Positions 32,351 to 42,006 are shown, counted from the stretch's first letter. The stretch: 64,000 nucleotides of DNA from Myxococcus fulvus (GCF_900111765.1 NZ_FOIB01000001.1:62001-126000), one strand, 5' to 3'. Made by a program: numbers and translations. Notes: generated by a model not told the origin, from the letters alone.

Positions 32351-33901
32351 TCAGTCGCCGGTGCCCTGGCTCCTGCGCTTGGGGTCGATGGACGCCAGGG
32401 GGACCAGCGTCGCGGACAGGTTCGTGACGTCGCTGCTCCGGCTGAGCCAGGTCTCCCAGCGCTCGTAACCCACGAGCCGCAGCTCGATGTGCCGCACGCC
32501 GCCGTGCGCCTCGGAGGAGAACGGCATGGGCGTGACGCCCGCCTTGACTCCGTTCAGGTACACCTGGGCGCCGGAGGGAGTGGAGGTGAGCTGGATGATT
32601 CTCGGTCCGGGGACGCGCGCCACCATCACCAGGAACACCCCCACCATCACCAGCCCCAACAGCACCGTGATTCGGGTGATGGGGCGCCGCCAGGGAGGCT
32701 CGCCGGGGAGGGGGTTGGGAGCAGGCGCGGGCTCGCGTCGCTTCGGCGGTGGGAAGGGGACGTCCACCTGCGCCCGAATCTCCTGCAGCCCGGGCCGCTC
32801 ATCGAGCATGGGGGTGGCGGGTTGGGTCTCCTGGGAGGACAGGGGAAGCGCTTCGAGGTCCGGCGTCGTGGGGCGCTCCTCCGGCTCGGGAGCGGGGCGC
32901 ACGCGCCAGGACTCCAGGTGGGTGAGGAACACGGGCGGCGGTTCCACGAAGCGCTTGCGCGTGGACAGCTCCTCCTGGAAGAGCCAGCGCACCAGGTGCT
33001 TGCGCAGGTGGGTCGGGAAGCGCGGGGCGTTGGTCCCCAGCCAGTCGGAGAGGGATTGCTGGAGCGCCTCCGCCGAGCGGTAGCGGGCGTCGCGTGACGC
33101 CATCAGCGCGCGCTCGAGAATCTCCACCAGGGCCTCGTCCAGCGAGGGGTTGAGCTGGCGCGCGGGAATCAGCCGTCCTTGCTGGGCCTGGAACATCACC
33201 TCCAGCTCGGTCCCAGAGGTGGGCCGCTGGCCGCACAGCATCTGGAAGAGCACCACGCCCACGGCATAGACATCCGAGCGCGCATCCACCTCCTCGCCCC
33301 GGGCCTGCTCGGGGGAGAAGTACTGGAACTTGCCCTTCACCACGCCCGCCTCGGTGTTCACCCGGCCGGCCATCCGGGCCTTGGCGATGCCGAAGTCGGA
33401 GAGCTTCGTCTCGCCCTCGTAGCTGAGCAGGATGTTGTCCGGGGAGACGTCCCGGTGCACCAGCCCGAGCGGCTCGTCGTGCTCGTCGCTCAGCGTGTGC
33501 GCGTAGTGCAGCCCCCGGCACAGGTCGATGGCGATGCCCACCGCGATGGGGGCCGGCAGCCAGGGCAGTCCCTTCTCCTTGGAGCGCTTGAGCACCAGGG
33601 ACAAAGGCTGGCCGTCCACCCACTCCATGGCCAGGAAGTACTCGTCCTCCACCTGGCCGAAGTCGAACACCTGCACGATGTTGCCGTGGCTCAGGCCCAC
33701 GCAGATGCGCGCCTCGTCGAGGAACATCTCCGCGAAGGTCGGGTTCTCGGCGAAATGGCCCAGCACGCGCTTGATGACCACGGACTTGGAGACGCCGGGT
33801 GCGGCGGGGTAGCGGGCCCTGTAGACCTCCGCCATCCCTCCGCTGCCCAGTCGCTCCAGCAGTTCGTACCGGCCGAACTGGATGACCCCCGTGTCGCCCA
33901 T
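32351..33901 (-). CDS. Ser/Thr protein kinase with PEGA-like extracytoplasmic tail
   Basis: 516 residues. The eukaryote-like kinase domain (about 10-270) has the glycine loop LGSGGMAEVY, Lys in VVIKRVL, catalytic loop VHRDVSPDN, DFGIAKA and SPEQARGEEVDARSDVYAVG. A linker of about 120 residues, a single membrane helix (ITVLLGLVMVGVFLVMV) and a small PEGA-like domain (TPSGAQVYLNGVKAGVTP) follow, which would face the periplasm. It may transmit an envelope signal. It ends 10 bases from the converging reductase gene and is divergent from the LVIVD gene; the 265-base gap should hold both promoters. Confidence 0.9.
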   Translation of the reverse strand: MGDTGVIQFGRYELLERLGSGGMAEVYRARYPAAPGVSKSVVIKRVLGHFAENPTFAEMFLDEARICVGLSHGNIVQVFDFGQVEDEYFLAMEWVDGQPLSLVLKRSKEKGLPWLPAPIAVGIAIDLCRGLHYAHTLSDEHDEPLGLVHRDVSPDNILLSYEGETKLSDFGIAKARMAGRVNTEAGVVKGKFQYFSPEQARGEEVDARSDVYAVGVVLFQMLCGQRPTSGTELEVMFQAQQGRLIPARQLNPSLDEALVEILERALMASRDARYRSAEALQQSLSDWLGTNAPRFPTHLRKHLVRWLFQEELSTRKRFVEPPPVFLTHLESWRVRPAPEPEERPTTPDLEALPLSSQETQPATPMLDERPGLQEIRAQVDVPFPPPKRREPAPAPNPLPGEPPWRRPITRITVLLGLVMVGVFLVMVARVPGPRIIQLTSTPSGAQVYLNGVKAGVTPMPFSSEAHGGVRHIELRLVGYERWETWLSRSSDVTNLSATLVPLASIDPKRRSQGTGD

Positions 33902-34166
33902 GGGTGTGAAAGCTATCAGAAGGGACCTTGCATGGATGGCCATGGCCGGGCGGGTCAGGTTTGCCCGGGCAGGCACCGCCGGGTGTCTGGCGTTGTGAGG
34001 CGAAGGGTCTGGAATCGGACGGAGGGGCGCGGCCTGGGATGACGCTTCCGGGATGAAGGGCATCCGGAGGGGGTGGTTCGCGGCGCTCGTAGGATGTCGA
34101 AAGCAGGCCGGCAGTCCCTCCTCGCTCGAGCCTCCTGTGTCGCCGGCCCCAACCCCGGGGGCTGAC

Positions 34167-35726
34167 ATGGTGAAGCGTATCGTTGGTGCAGTTGTCACGC
34201 TGTGGTGCGCGGGCGCGTTGACCGCCTGCGAACGTCGGGACGCCGAGGTCGTGGAGGTTCCCGTGGACCTGTCGCCCGGGCCCGCAATCGAAGACCGCGC
34301 GGACTGGGAGCCGGTGCAGTTGGCCGCGTGCAGGCTGAAGCCTGGGATGGAGCGGCTCCCGACCTGCGGCATGCTGGAGTCCTTCGACCTGTCGGGTTGT
34401 GACACGGAGAGCCTGCGCGGGCTGGACCACTCGGGCACCTACAACATGCGCTTCCATGGCGCGGACATCGCGACGGATGACTCGACGCAGTTCATCGGGG
34501 TCGACCACTTCACCCCCCAGGGGCCGGATGGCCATCTGCTGTACTCCGTCTACCGGGAGACGCGCCCGAACAGGCCCCGCCTCGTGATGGCCTCCGTGGG
34601 CTGCGCTGCTCAGGCCAAGGACCGGGTGACGGGCTGTGCGGTGACCTGCTTCGAGGACGACGCTCCCTCTTTCGACACCTGGGAGGGCCGGCGGGTGCAG
34701 TGGCTCCCCGGCGAGGCGGAGTCCTCTGGAGGGCTCAAGCTCTTCGGTGAAGCAGGCGGACACAGCGGACGGGCCGTGGATGTCTATGTCACCCGGGAGC
34801 ACGCCTATGTCGTCTCCATCGACGACTACTTCCTCGGACCCGGCGCGCTCCAGGTCTACGACGTGAAGGACCGCAAGGCGCCTCGCCTGGTGAAGTCCAT
34901 CCAGTTCCCGGACGACTCCTATTGGAACGGTGTGTGGGCGAAGGGGGACGTGCTCTACGTCGCCAGCGGCGCCCGGGGCGTGCTGATGTTCGACATCACG
35001 GACCCCGCGGACCCGGTGTTCCTGCGCGACCTGTCCGGAGGGGCGTATCGCAATGTGCACACCCTCTTCGTGGACGGCGACCGGCTCTACTCCATGGTCA
35101 ACGCGCCCGAATCAGAGGTGCACATCCACGACGTGAAGAACCCGCGCGAGCCGGTGCTGCTCGGTCGCTACCGGGATTCGACCGTGGGGGTGGTCTACGG
35201 TTCCTATCCGCATGACGCCACGTCCCTGAACCATCGCCTCTTCGTCAGCCACTGGCGCGGTGGGCTCGTCATCCTCGACGCGAAGGACCCGGCGAACGTG
35301 AAGCGGCTGGGGGCGTATGCGTACCCTCGCGCCACGAGCCATACCTCGCGCGTGGCCTACTTCAACAACAACCTCATCGCCTTCGAGGGCGGAGAGGACT
35401 GGGGCGCGCACCTGCGCGTGCTCAATCTCAACGACCCGGAGAACGCCACGCTCATCGGCGAGTACCAGCTCCCCGAGTGGGCCTCCATCCACAACATGGA
35501 ACTCAAGGGCTCGCGGCTCTACCTCGCCCACTACCAGCACGGCCTGCGCGTGCTGGATGTCTCCAAGCCCCGGGAGCCTCGGTCATTGGGTCACTTCCAC
35601 ACGGTGCGGGAATCGAGCCAGGGGATGAACTACTGGGACGGCGCCATCGGCATCCGCCTGCCGGGAGATGGTTACGTGTACGTCGTCGACACGACGCGCG
35701 GGCTGCTCATCTTCCCGGAGATTTGA
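34167..35726 (+). CDS. LVIVD-repeat lipoprotein
   Basis: 519 residues. MVKRIVGAVVTLWCAGALTA followed by Cys is a lipoprotein signal, which sets the start at 34167 inside a longer open frame. From about 190 onward the protein consists of beta-propeller-like LVIVD repeats (for example LQVYDVKDRKAPRLVKSIQF, LMFDITDPADPVFLRDLSGG, LVILDAKDPANVKRLGAYAY, LRVLDVSKPREPRSLGHFHT). The repeats form a surface protein of unknown function common in myxobacteria. The N-terminal part holds several Cys that may be paired. Confidence 0.85.
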   Translation: MVKRIVGAVVTLWCAGALTACERRDAEVVEVPVDLSPGPAIEDRADWEPVQLAACRLKPGMERLPTCGMLESFDLSGCDTESLRGLDHSGTYNMRFHGADIATDDSTQFIGVDHFTPQGPDGHLLYSVYRETRPNRPRLVMASVGCAAQAKDRVTGCAVTCFEDDAPSFDTWEGRRVQWLPGEAESSGGLKLFGEAGGHSGRAVDVYVTREHAYVVSIDDYFLGPGALQVYDVKDRKAPRLVKSIQFPDDSYWNGVWAKGDVLYVASGARGVLMFDITDPADPVFLRDLSGGAYRNVHTLFVDGDRLYSMVNAPESEVHIHDVKNPREPVLLGRYRDSTVGVVYGSYPHDATSLNHRLFVSHWRGGLVILDAKDPANVKRLGAYAYPRATSHTSRVAYFNNNLIAFEGGEDWGAHLRVLNLNDPENATLIGEYQLPEWASIHNMELKGSRLYLAHYQHGLRVLDVSKPREPRSLGHFHTVRESSQGMNYWDGAIGIRLPGDGYVYVVDTTRGLLIFPEI

Positions 35727-35754
35727 GCGGCGGCGCTCGGGTACCGTGCGGGCC

Positions 35755-37275
35755 ATGCCCATCGTCCATGACTGGCTGGCCCGACGCGCGGCCCTGGACC
35801 CCGACCACCTGGCCCTCGTCGACGCCACCCAGGGCGGACGTCGCAGTTCGTATCGCGAGTGGGACGCCCGCGCCTCCCGCACCGCCGCGTACCTGCATCA
35901 CGCCCTCGGGGTCCGGCGAGGCGAGCGCGTCGCGGTGCTCGCCCACAACCGCGTCGAGACGCTGGACCTGCTCTTCGCCTGCGCGAAGCTGGGCGCCATC
36001 CTCCAGCCGCTCAACTGGCGCCTCAGTGCGCCGGAGCTCTCCGGCATCCTCGCCGACGCGGAGCCCGTGGTGCTCGTGTACGGCTCGGAGCTGCGCGCCC
36101 AGTCCCTCGCCGTGCGCGAGCACGCGCCCTTCGTGCGCCACTGGCTCACCTTCGATGGGCCGGGCGCGGATGAGCGCCACTTCGTGGCCGAGCGGGACGC
36201 GGCGCCCGAGTCCCCGCTGCCCGCGCTGGAGCTGGAGGCCGAGGCGCCGTGGGTGCTCTGCTACACGGGCGGCAGCACCGGTGTGCCGAAGGCCGCGGTG
36301 CTCACCCATGGCTCCCTCGCCGCGAACGCCGTCAACACGGTGGTGAGCTGGGGCCTCACGTCCGATGACGTGGCCGTGCTCAACGCGCCGCTGTTCCACA
36401 CGGGAGGACTCAATGTCTTCACGCTGCCCCTGGTGTACGTGGGGGGCGCGTCCGTGGTGTGCAAGGGCTTCGAGGTGGAGCAGGTGTTCGACCTCATCGA
36501 GCGCCGCGAGGTGAGCCTGTTCTTCGGCGTGCCCACCATGTTCATCGAGCTGCAGCGTCACGCGCGCTTCGAGGCGATGGACTTCTCCCATCTCAAGCTC
36601 GTCGTCAGCGGCGGGGCGCCGTGTCCTCCGCCCGTGTTCGAGCGCTTCTTCGCCAAGGGCGTGGCCTTCAAGACGGGCTATGGCCTCACGGAGGCGGGGC
36701 CCAACAACTTCTGGCTGCCGCCTGCGGACGTGCGCCGCAAGCCGGGCTTCGTCGGCGTGCCGCTGTTCCAGGTGGAGGCCCGCATCGACGGTGAGCGTCA
36801 GCCCGGGGACGTGGGCGAGCTGCTGCTGCGCGGGCCGCACGTGTGCGCCGGTTACTGGCGACGTCCGGAGGAGACCGCGCGCACCATCATTGGCGGGTGG
36901 CTGCACACCGGAGACCTGGCCCTGCGCGACGCGGAGGGCTGCTTCCGAATTGTCGGCCGGCACAAGGACCTCATCATCTCCGGCGGCGAGAACATCTACC
37001 CCGCCGAGGTGGAGAGCGTGCTCGCCGGACACCCCGACGTCGCGGAGGTCGCCGTCATCGGCGTGCCCGACGCGAAGTGGGGCGAGACACCGCGCGCGCT
37101 CGTCGTGCCTCGCGCCGGGACGACGCCCACCGCCGAGTCCCTGCTGTCGTTCTGCGAGGGTCGACTGGCGCGTTACAAGACGCCGCGCTCCGTGCGCTTC
37201 GTCGAGTCCCTGCCGCGCACCTCCGCTGGCAAGGTGGACCGTCGCGCGCTGTCCGCCGCGCACGGTCAGCCTTGA
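35755..37275 (+). CDS. AMP-dependent acyl-CoA synthetase/ligase, second copy
   Basis: 506 residues with complete ANL motifs: LCYTGGSTGVPKAAVLTHGS, GYGLTEAGPNN, GWLHTGDLALRDAEGC, GRHKDLIISGGENIYPAEVE and the catalytic lysine in RTSAGKVDRRAL. It is clearly related to the ligase at 24250-25803 (same FHTGGL and GGENVYP/GGENIYP regions), though the two are diverged. It probably activates a medium- or long-chain acid as acyl-CoA. The ATG at 35755 is 29 bases after the LVIVD stop codon, so read-through transcription is plausible. Confidence 0.88.
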   Translation: MPIVHDWLARRAALDPDHLALVDATQGGRRSSYREWDARASRTAAYLHHALGVRRGERVAVLAHNRVETLDLLFACAKLGAILQPLNWRLSAPELSGILADAEPVVLVYGSELRAQSLAVREHAPFVRHWLTFDGPGADERHFVAERDAAPESPLPALELEAEAPWVLCYTGGSTGVPKAAVLTHGSLAANAVNTVVSWGLTSDDVAVLNAPLFHTGGLNVFTLPLVYVGGASVVCKGFEVEQVFDLIERREVSLFFGVPTMFIELQRHARFEAMDFSHLKLVVSGGAPCPPPVFERFFAKGVAFKTGYGLTEAGPNNFWLPPADVRRKPGFVGVPLFQVEARIDGERQPGDVGELLLRGPHVCAGYWRRPEETARTIIGGWLHTGDLALRDAEGCFRIVGRHKDLIISGGENIYPAEVESVLAGHPDVAEVAVIGVPDAKWGETPRALVVPRAGTTPTAESLLSFCEGRLARYKTPRSVRFVESLPRTSAGKVDRRALSAAHGQP

Positions 37276-37512
37276 GCGGGCGCCCACCCTCTGAATTATT
37301 CCATTGAGTGGAGAAACATGGACGCTCGGGGATTCCGTTCTGAACAGCCGATGTCCGGGACTTTATTCTCCGTCCGGCAAAAGTATCGAGATTTTCTGTG
37401 AATACTTGAATTGATTGACTCGGGTGCTGAATCCCGCTTCCGATGGTCCGCGAGGCGTCGCGGGCGAGGGTGTCCGCGTGCGCCGGTCCCCCGTTCAGAA
37501 AGGAAGCCCCCG

Positions 37513-39018
37513 ATGAACCGAAGACTGCATGCGCTCCGGACCGCGACGGCGTTGTTCACCACCCTGGCCCTCCCTGGCGCCGCGCTCGCCGCGAGCGAGG
37601 ACATCTCTCCCGAGGTGCTCACCGCGATGCAGCGGGACCTGGGGCTCACCGCCGAACAGGCCCGGCAACGGCTGGAGACGGAGGCGCTCACGGTGCACAC
37701 GGAGCGGACGCTGCGTGGCGAACTGGGCACCTCCTTCGGCGGCGCATGGCTGAACGAGACAGGAGACCGGCTCGTCGTCGGTGTCACCACCGCCGCGGGA
37801 GAGCAGGCCGCGAGGCGCGCGGGCGCGGAGCCTCGCTGGGTGACGCGCACGGAGCGGGAGCTGGACGCGCTCAAGGAGGCGCTGGACCGGGGCGCGGACG
37901 TGGCCAGCAAGGACATCCATGGCTGGTACGTGGACCTGCCCACCAACAGCGTGGTGGTGCTCGCCCGGGACGCGGCGGTGGTGAACGCGGAGCGCTTCGT
38001 CGCGGAGAGCGGCGCGGCCGACACCGCCGTGCGCGTGGTCATCTCCCAGGAGAAGCCCCGCCCCTTCTACGACTTGCGCGGCGGTGACGCGTATTACATC
38101 AACGGCAACACGCGCTGCTCCATCGGCTTCCCCGTGGCCGGAGGCTTCGTCACCGCGGGCCACTGCGGCGGGGTGAACTCCTCCACCCAGGGCCACAACG
38201 GCGCGGGCCAGGGGACGGTGCGCGGCTCGTCCTTCCCGAACAACGACTACGCCTGGGTGCAGGTCAACGGCAACTGGGCCTCGCAGCCTTGGGTCTACAA
38301 CTACGCGGGCGGCAACGTCATCGTCGCGGGCTCCGCGGAGGCGGGCATCAACGCGTCCGTGTGTCGCTCCGGCTCCACCACCGGCTGGCGCTGCGGCGTC
38401 ATCCAGGCGAAGAACGTCACCGTCAACTACGACGTCGGCCCCGTGTACGGGCTCACGCGCAGCAACGCGTGCGCGGCGGGCGGCGACTCGGGCGGCTCTT
38501 TCATCTCCGGCAACCAGGCGCAGGGCGTGACGTCGGGCGGCTCGGGCGACTGCAACACGGGCGGCACCACGTACTTCCAGCCGGTGAACGAGATTCTCTC
38601 CGTCTACGGCCTGTCGCTCACCACCAACGGCGGCAGCGGGGGACGAGAAATCGTCGGGCTCGCGGGCAAGTGCATCGACGTGGACCACTCCAACACGGCC
38701 AACGGCACGGCCATCCAGCTGTGGGACTGCAACGGCTCCAACGCGCAGAAGTGGACCTTCCACGGCGACGGGACGCTGCGCGCCTTCGGCAAGTGCATGG
38801 ACGTGACGTGGGGCTCCACGGCCAACGGTGCGCTCATCCAGCTGCACGACTGCACGGGCAACCCCGCGCAGCAGTTCGTCCTCAGCGGCGCCGGGGACCT
38901 GGTCAACCCGCAGGCCAACAAGTGCGTGGACGTGTCGGAGTGGAACAGCAACAACGGCACGCGGCTGCAAATCTGGGAGTGTGCCGGCACCGCGAACCAG
39001 AAGTGGTACCTGCGCTGA
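37513..39018 (+). CDS. Alpha-lytic-type S1 protease with ricin-type lectin domain
   Basis: 501 residues. A signal peptide (MNRRLHALRTATALFTTLAL, cleavage near ALAA) is followed by a propeptide (about 30-180) that acts as folding chaperone in this family. The S1 domain has His in FVTAGHCGG, Asp in NNDYAWVQV and Ser in GGDSGGSF. After about residue 375 come three CBM13/ricin-B repeats (KCIDVDHSNTANGTAIQLWD, CMDVTWGSTANGALIQLHDC, KCVDVSEWNSNNGTRLQIWE) that should bind carbohydrate. This architecture fits a secreted bacteriolytic or polymer-degrading protease used in predation. Confidence 0.92.
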   Translation: MNRRLHALRTATALFTTLALPGAALAASEDISPEVLTAMQRDLGLTAEQARQRLETEALTVHTERTLRGELGTSFGGAWLNETGDRLVVGVTTAAGEQAARRAGAEPRWVTRTERELDALKEALDRGADVASKDIHGWYVDLPTNSVVVLARDAAVVNAERFVAESGAADTAVRVVISQEKPRPFYDLRGGDAYYINGNTRCSIGFPVAGGFVTAGHCGGVNSSTQGHNGAGQGTVRGSSFPNNDYAWVQVNGNWASQPWVYNYAGGNVIVAGSAEAGINASVCRSGSTTGWRCGVIQAKNVTVNYDVGPVYGLTRSNACAAGGDSGGSFISGNQAQGVTSGGSGDCNTGGTTYFQPVNEILSVYGLSLTTNGGSGGREIVGLAGKCIDVDHSNTANGTAIQLWDCNGSNAQKWTFHGDGTLRAFGKCMDVTWGSTANGALIQLHDCTGNPAQQFVLSGAGDLVNPQANKCVDVSEWNSNNGTRLQIWECAGTANQKWYLR

Positions 39019-39041
39019 CCTGAGACTCCCCGGAGCACCGG

Positions 39042-39071
39042 GCCGGACGGGGCGGCGGATGCCCGTCCGGC
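39042..39071 (+). terminator. Terminator hairpin after the S1 protease gene
   Basis: A perfect 10-base stem (GCCGGACGGG with CCCGTCCGGC) and a 10-base loop, 24 bases beyond the stop codon. There is no T tract. Confidence 0.55.
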
Positions 39072-39300
39072 TCCTGGGCGTGCGGGGGCCGTCCGGTAAC
39101 AAATCGTCATCCGGGGGACGCACCCCGGACATCTCCCGGTGCCACCGTTCGAGGCGTGGCCCGGGAGCTCGATGGCCCTCGCCAGGCCCGGACGGCGCCC
39201 GGCGGACGGCGACAGACTCCTCCCGCCTGCTCCCGGGCCACCGCTCCGCTGTTACCCTCCTGGTGGGAAGGTCCGCGGAAATGCAGGAGGCTTGGAACCC

Positions 39301-40029
39301 ATGGAACAGCTCAGCCGCCCCTCGCTGGAGGAGGGCACCATCCAGGTCCTGCTCGTCGAGGATGACGAGCGTCTGGCGCGGCTCACCGCCCGCTACCTCC
39401 AGGAGCACGGCCTCGTGGTGACGCTGGCGCACAGCGGCTCCGACGCGCTCGCCGAGTCCAACCGCCACGTGTTCGACGTCATCCTCCTGGACCTGATGCT
39501 CCCCGGCCGCGATGGCCTGGAGGTCTGCCGGGATTTGCGAGGCCGCACCGACGTCCCCATCATCATGGTCACCGCGCGCGGCGAGGAGGCCGACCGCGTG
39601 CTCGGCCTGGAGACGGGCGCGGACGACTACCTGGCCAAGCCCTACTCCTCGCGCGAGCTGCTCGCCCGCATCCGCGCCCAGGTGCGCCGCGCCAGGGGCA
39701 AGGCGGGGCCTTCCTCCCAGCCGGTGCAGGCCGGACGGCTGATGATGGACCCGCGCAGCCTGCGCGCCACGCTCGACGGCCGCGCGCTGCACCTCACCAC
39801 CTACGAGTTCAGCCTGCTGCGTGTCCTGGCCGAGCGCGCCGGCCGCGTGCTCAGCCGCGAGCAGCTGCTCGATTTGGTGAAGGGCAGCGCGGACGAGGTG
39901 TTCGACCGCTCGGTGGACGTGCACATCTTCCGCCTGCGCCAGAAGCTGGAGGTGGACCCTCGCAATCCCCTGATGCTGAAAACGGTGCGCGGCGCCGGCT
40001 ACATGCTCGCGACCGGAGAGGAGTCGTGA
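39301..40029 (+). CDS. OmpR-family response regulator
   Basis: 242 residues. The receiver domain (about 13-125) has the acidic pocket VEDDERL, phospho-acceptor Asp in VILLDLMLPG, Thr in MVTARG and Lys in LAKPY. The winged-helix output domain (about 145-238) shows LTTYEFSLLRVLAERAGRVL, then SREQLL and VDVHIFRLRQKLE. The start at 39301 (MEQLSRP) is chosen inside a longer open frame. The last bases overlap the kinase start (GTGA), so the two are translationally coupled as a two-component system, probably for envelope stress or nutrient sensing. Confidence 0.92.
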   Translation: MEQLSRPSLEEGTIQVLLVEDDERLARLTARYLQEHGLVVTLAHSGSDALAESNRHVFDVILLDLMLPGRDGLEVCRDLRGRTDVPIIMVTARGEEADRVLGLETGADDYLAKPYSSRELLARIRAQVRRARGKAGPSSQPVQAGRLMMDPRSLRATLDGRALHLTTYEFSLLRVLAERAGRVLSREQLLDLVKGSADEVFDRSVDVHIFRLRQKLEVDPRNPLMLKTVRGAGYMLATGEES

Positions 40030-41459
40030 GTCGTCGTCCGCGCACTCCCGGCCGTCTGCTGCTGCGCATCTACCTGGTGGGAATCGCCCAGCTCGTGCTC
40101 GTCGTCGCCACGCTGTTCGCGGCGCGCTCGTTCGTCGTCGACAAGCCGCTGCGGCACGGCTTCATCCGTCACGCCGCGTACAACATCCGCGAGTGGGAGG
40201 AGCTGCTCGAGGACCCGGTGGCGCTCCAGGCCTCGCTGGACCGCGCCGCGCGGCTGCTCGAGGCGAAGGTGACGCTGCGAGACGCCTCGGGCCGGCTCAT
40301 CGCCACCAACACCTCGGCGCCCGCTCCCGAGCTCACCCCCGTGGAGCTGGACGAGCTGGTCCTGCACGGCGAGCGCCTGTCGCGCGGCCGTCCGCCGCAC
40401 TCGCTCACGCTGCCGATTCCAGAAGAGGGGCCGCTGGAGGCGTACGCCACCATCATCACCCGTCCTCCCGAGCCGCCGCCGGGGAACACCGCGCTGGTGG
40501 TGTGCGCGGTGCTGTTGTCCACGGCCATCACCTCGCTGGCCTTCGCGCGCACGCTGGCCCGTCCGCTCCAGCGGCTCGCCGAGGTGGCGCGCGCCCTGGG
40601 CGAGGGGAAGCTGGACACGCGCACCGGCATCCGGCGCCGCGATGAGCTGGGGCAGGTGGCGGAGGCCTTCGACGAGATGGCCTGCCGGCTCACCCACCTC
40701 CTGCGCTCGCAGAAGGAGCTGCTGGCCAACGTGTCGCACGAGCTGCGCACGCCGCTGGCGCGCATCCGCGTGGCCCTGGACCTGGCGGAGGAGGGCAACG
40801 CGGAGACCGCGCGCGAGATGCTCTCCGACATCACCAGTGACCTGGCCGAGCTGGAGCAACTGGTGGATGACGTGCTCACCGCGGCGCGGCTGGATCTGAC
40901 CACGGGGAACGCGGGCGTGGGCGCGCCTCCGCTGCGACAGGAGCAGGTGGAGGTCCAGAGCCTGGTGGACAAGGCCGCCTCGCGCTTCCGCACCGCGCGC
41001 CCCGGGAGGGTCCTGGAGGTGAGCGTGGAGGGCTCGCTGCCGCCCGTGGAGGTGGACCCGGTGCTGCTGCGCCGCGCGCTGGACAACCTGCTCGACAACG
41101 CGGGCAAGTACTCGGAGCCGAAGAGCCCCGTACGGCTGCGAGCCCAGGCCGCCGGGACGCCGGACACACTCTCGCTGGAGGTGGCGGACGAGGGCATCGG
41201 CATCGAGTCGGAGGACCTGCTGCGCGTGGGCACCCCCTTCTTCCGCACGGACCGCAGCCGCGCCCGCCGCACGGGCGGAATCGGCATGGGCCTGGCGCTG
41301 GCCCGTCGCATCGTCGATGCACACGGCGGCACGCTGACGCTGGAGAGCCAGCCGGGCGTGGGCACCACGGCGCGCATCCTGCTACCGCTGCCACCGTCGG
41401 AGCTGACTACAGGCCGACGTGAAACGTCGTCACCGCCCGGGCATCGTCGTGGCGCGTGA
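40026..41459 (+). CDS. Sensor histidine kinase, partner of the OmpR regulator
   Basis: 477 residues from a GTG start that overlaps the regulator stop by 4 bases. Two membrane helices (about 10-34 and 157-178) enclose a periplasmic sensor of about 120 residues. HAMP (about 180-230), the phospho-acceptor helix with SHELRTPLARIRVALDL and the ATPase domain (DNLLDNAGKYS, ADEGIGIE, GGIGMGLALARR) follow. The final 18 residues are a basic tail encoded across the end of the converging DUF2378 gene, with which it overlaps by 53 bases. Confidence 0.92.
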   Translation: MSRRPRTPGRLLLRIYLVGIAQLVLVVATLFAARSFVVDKPLRHGFIRHAAYNIREWEELLEDPVALQASLDRAARLLEAKVTLRDASGRLIATNTSAPAPELTPVELDELVLHGERLSRGRPPHSLTLPIPEEGPLEAYATIITRPPEPPPGNTALVVCAVLLSTAITSLAFARTLARPLQRLAEVARALGEGKLDTRTGIRRRDELGQVAEAFDEMACRLTHLLRSQKELLANVSHELRTPLARIRVALDLAEEGNAETAREMLSDITSDLAELEQLVDDVLTAARLDLTTGNAGVGAPPLRQEQVEVQSLVDKAASRFRTARPGRVLEVSVEGSLPPVEVDPVLLRRALDNLLDNAGKYSEPKSPVRLRAQAAGTPDTLSLEVADEGIGIESEDLLRVGTPFFRTDRSRARRTGGIGMGLALARRIVDAHGGTLTLESQPGVGTTARILLPLPPSELTTGRRETSSPPGHRRGA

Positions 41460-42006
41460 GCGTGACCCGGGCCGTGGGCGCGCCGCTGTGCTGGAAGGCG
41501 AACGTGAGCAGGCCCCGCATGAAGTGCGGCGGGTCCGCCCGGCGGCGGGGATGGTCGAGGAACTCCCGCACCGGGTACAGGCTCAGCTCCCATCCCCCGT
41601 CATCGCCCGTCGGCGTCACCGAGGCGTCGAGGAAGTTGTTGATGGAGCGCAGCGAGCGCGAGAGCCGCAGCAACATCTTCTCCGGGCCCACCACCTGGGC
41701 GAAGTCCTGGAGCGCCGTGCCCAGGCGCGCCTGGATGAACGCGCGCGCGAAGCGCAGGCCCAGCTCGTACTCGGCCTCCTCGCGCGACAGGTGGGGCAGG
41801 GTGGTGGCGGAGAGCAGCTGGATGCTCTGCGGCCACACCGCGCAGGGGTAGGCCGTGTGCAGGGGCCGCAGCGCGAAGATGCCCTGCCGCTCCAGCGCCT
41901 TCTGGGTGAGCTCCGTCAAGGGGGCCGCCGCCGCCAGCAGCGTCTCCAGCGCGTATCCGAACACCACGGGCTCGCGCCCGGGGGCCCGCGTCAATGCCAG
42001 CGCCAT
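41407..42006 (-). CDS. DUF2378 (TIGR02265) family protein, myxobacterial paralogous family
   Basis: 199 residues. The domain features include FALRPLHTAYPCAVWPQSIQ, LSREEAEYELGLRFARAFIQ, LLRLSRSLRSINNFLDASVT and the end AVTTFHVGL. This family is known almost only from myxobacteria, often in many copies, and its function is unknown. The ATG at 42006 has a GGAGG/GGAG ribosome binding site; an upstream ATG at 42042 has none. Its 3' end overlaps the converging histidine kinase gene by 53 bases. Confidence 0.85.
   Translation of the reverse strand: MALALTRAPGREPVVFGYALETLLAAAAPLTELTQKALERQGIFALRPLHTAYPCAVWPQSIQLLSATTLPHLSREEAEYELGLRFARAFIQARLGTALQDFAQVVGPEKMLLRLSRSLRSINNFLDASVTPTGDDGGWELSLYPVREFLDHPRRRADPPHFMRGLLTFAFQHSGAPTARVTLTRHDDARAVTTFHVGL

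Noticed and set aside
32799..35060. 753-codon minus-strand frame across the kinase and LVIVD genes
   Set aside because: It is an alternative frame of the kinase gene and antisense of the LVIVD gene; composition is Arg/Ala/Gly-rich without motifs.
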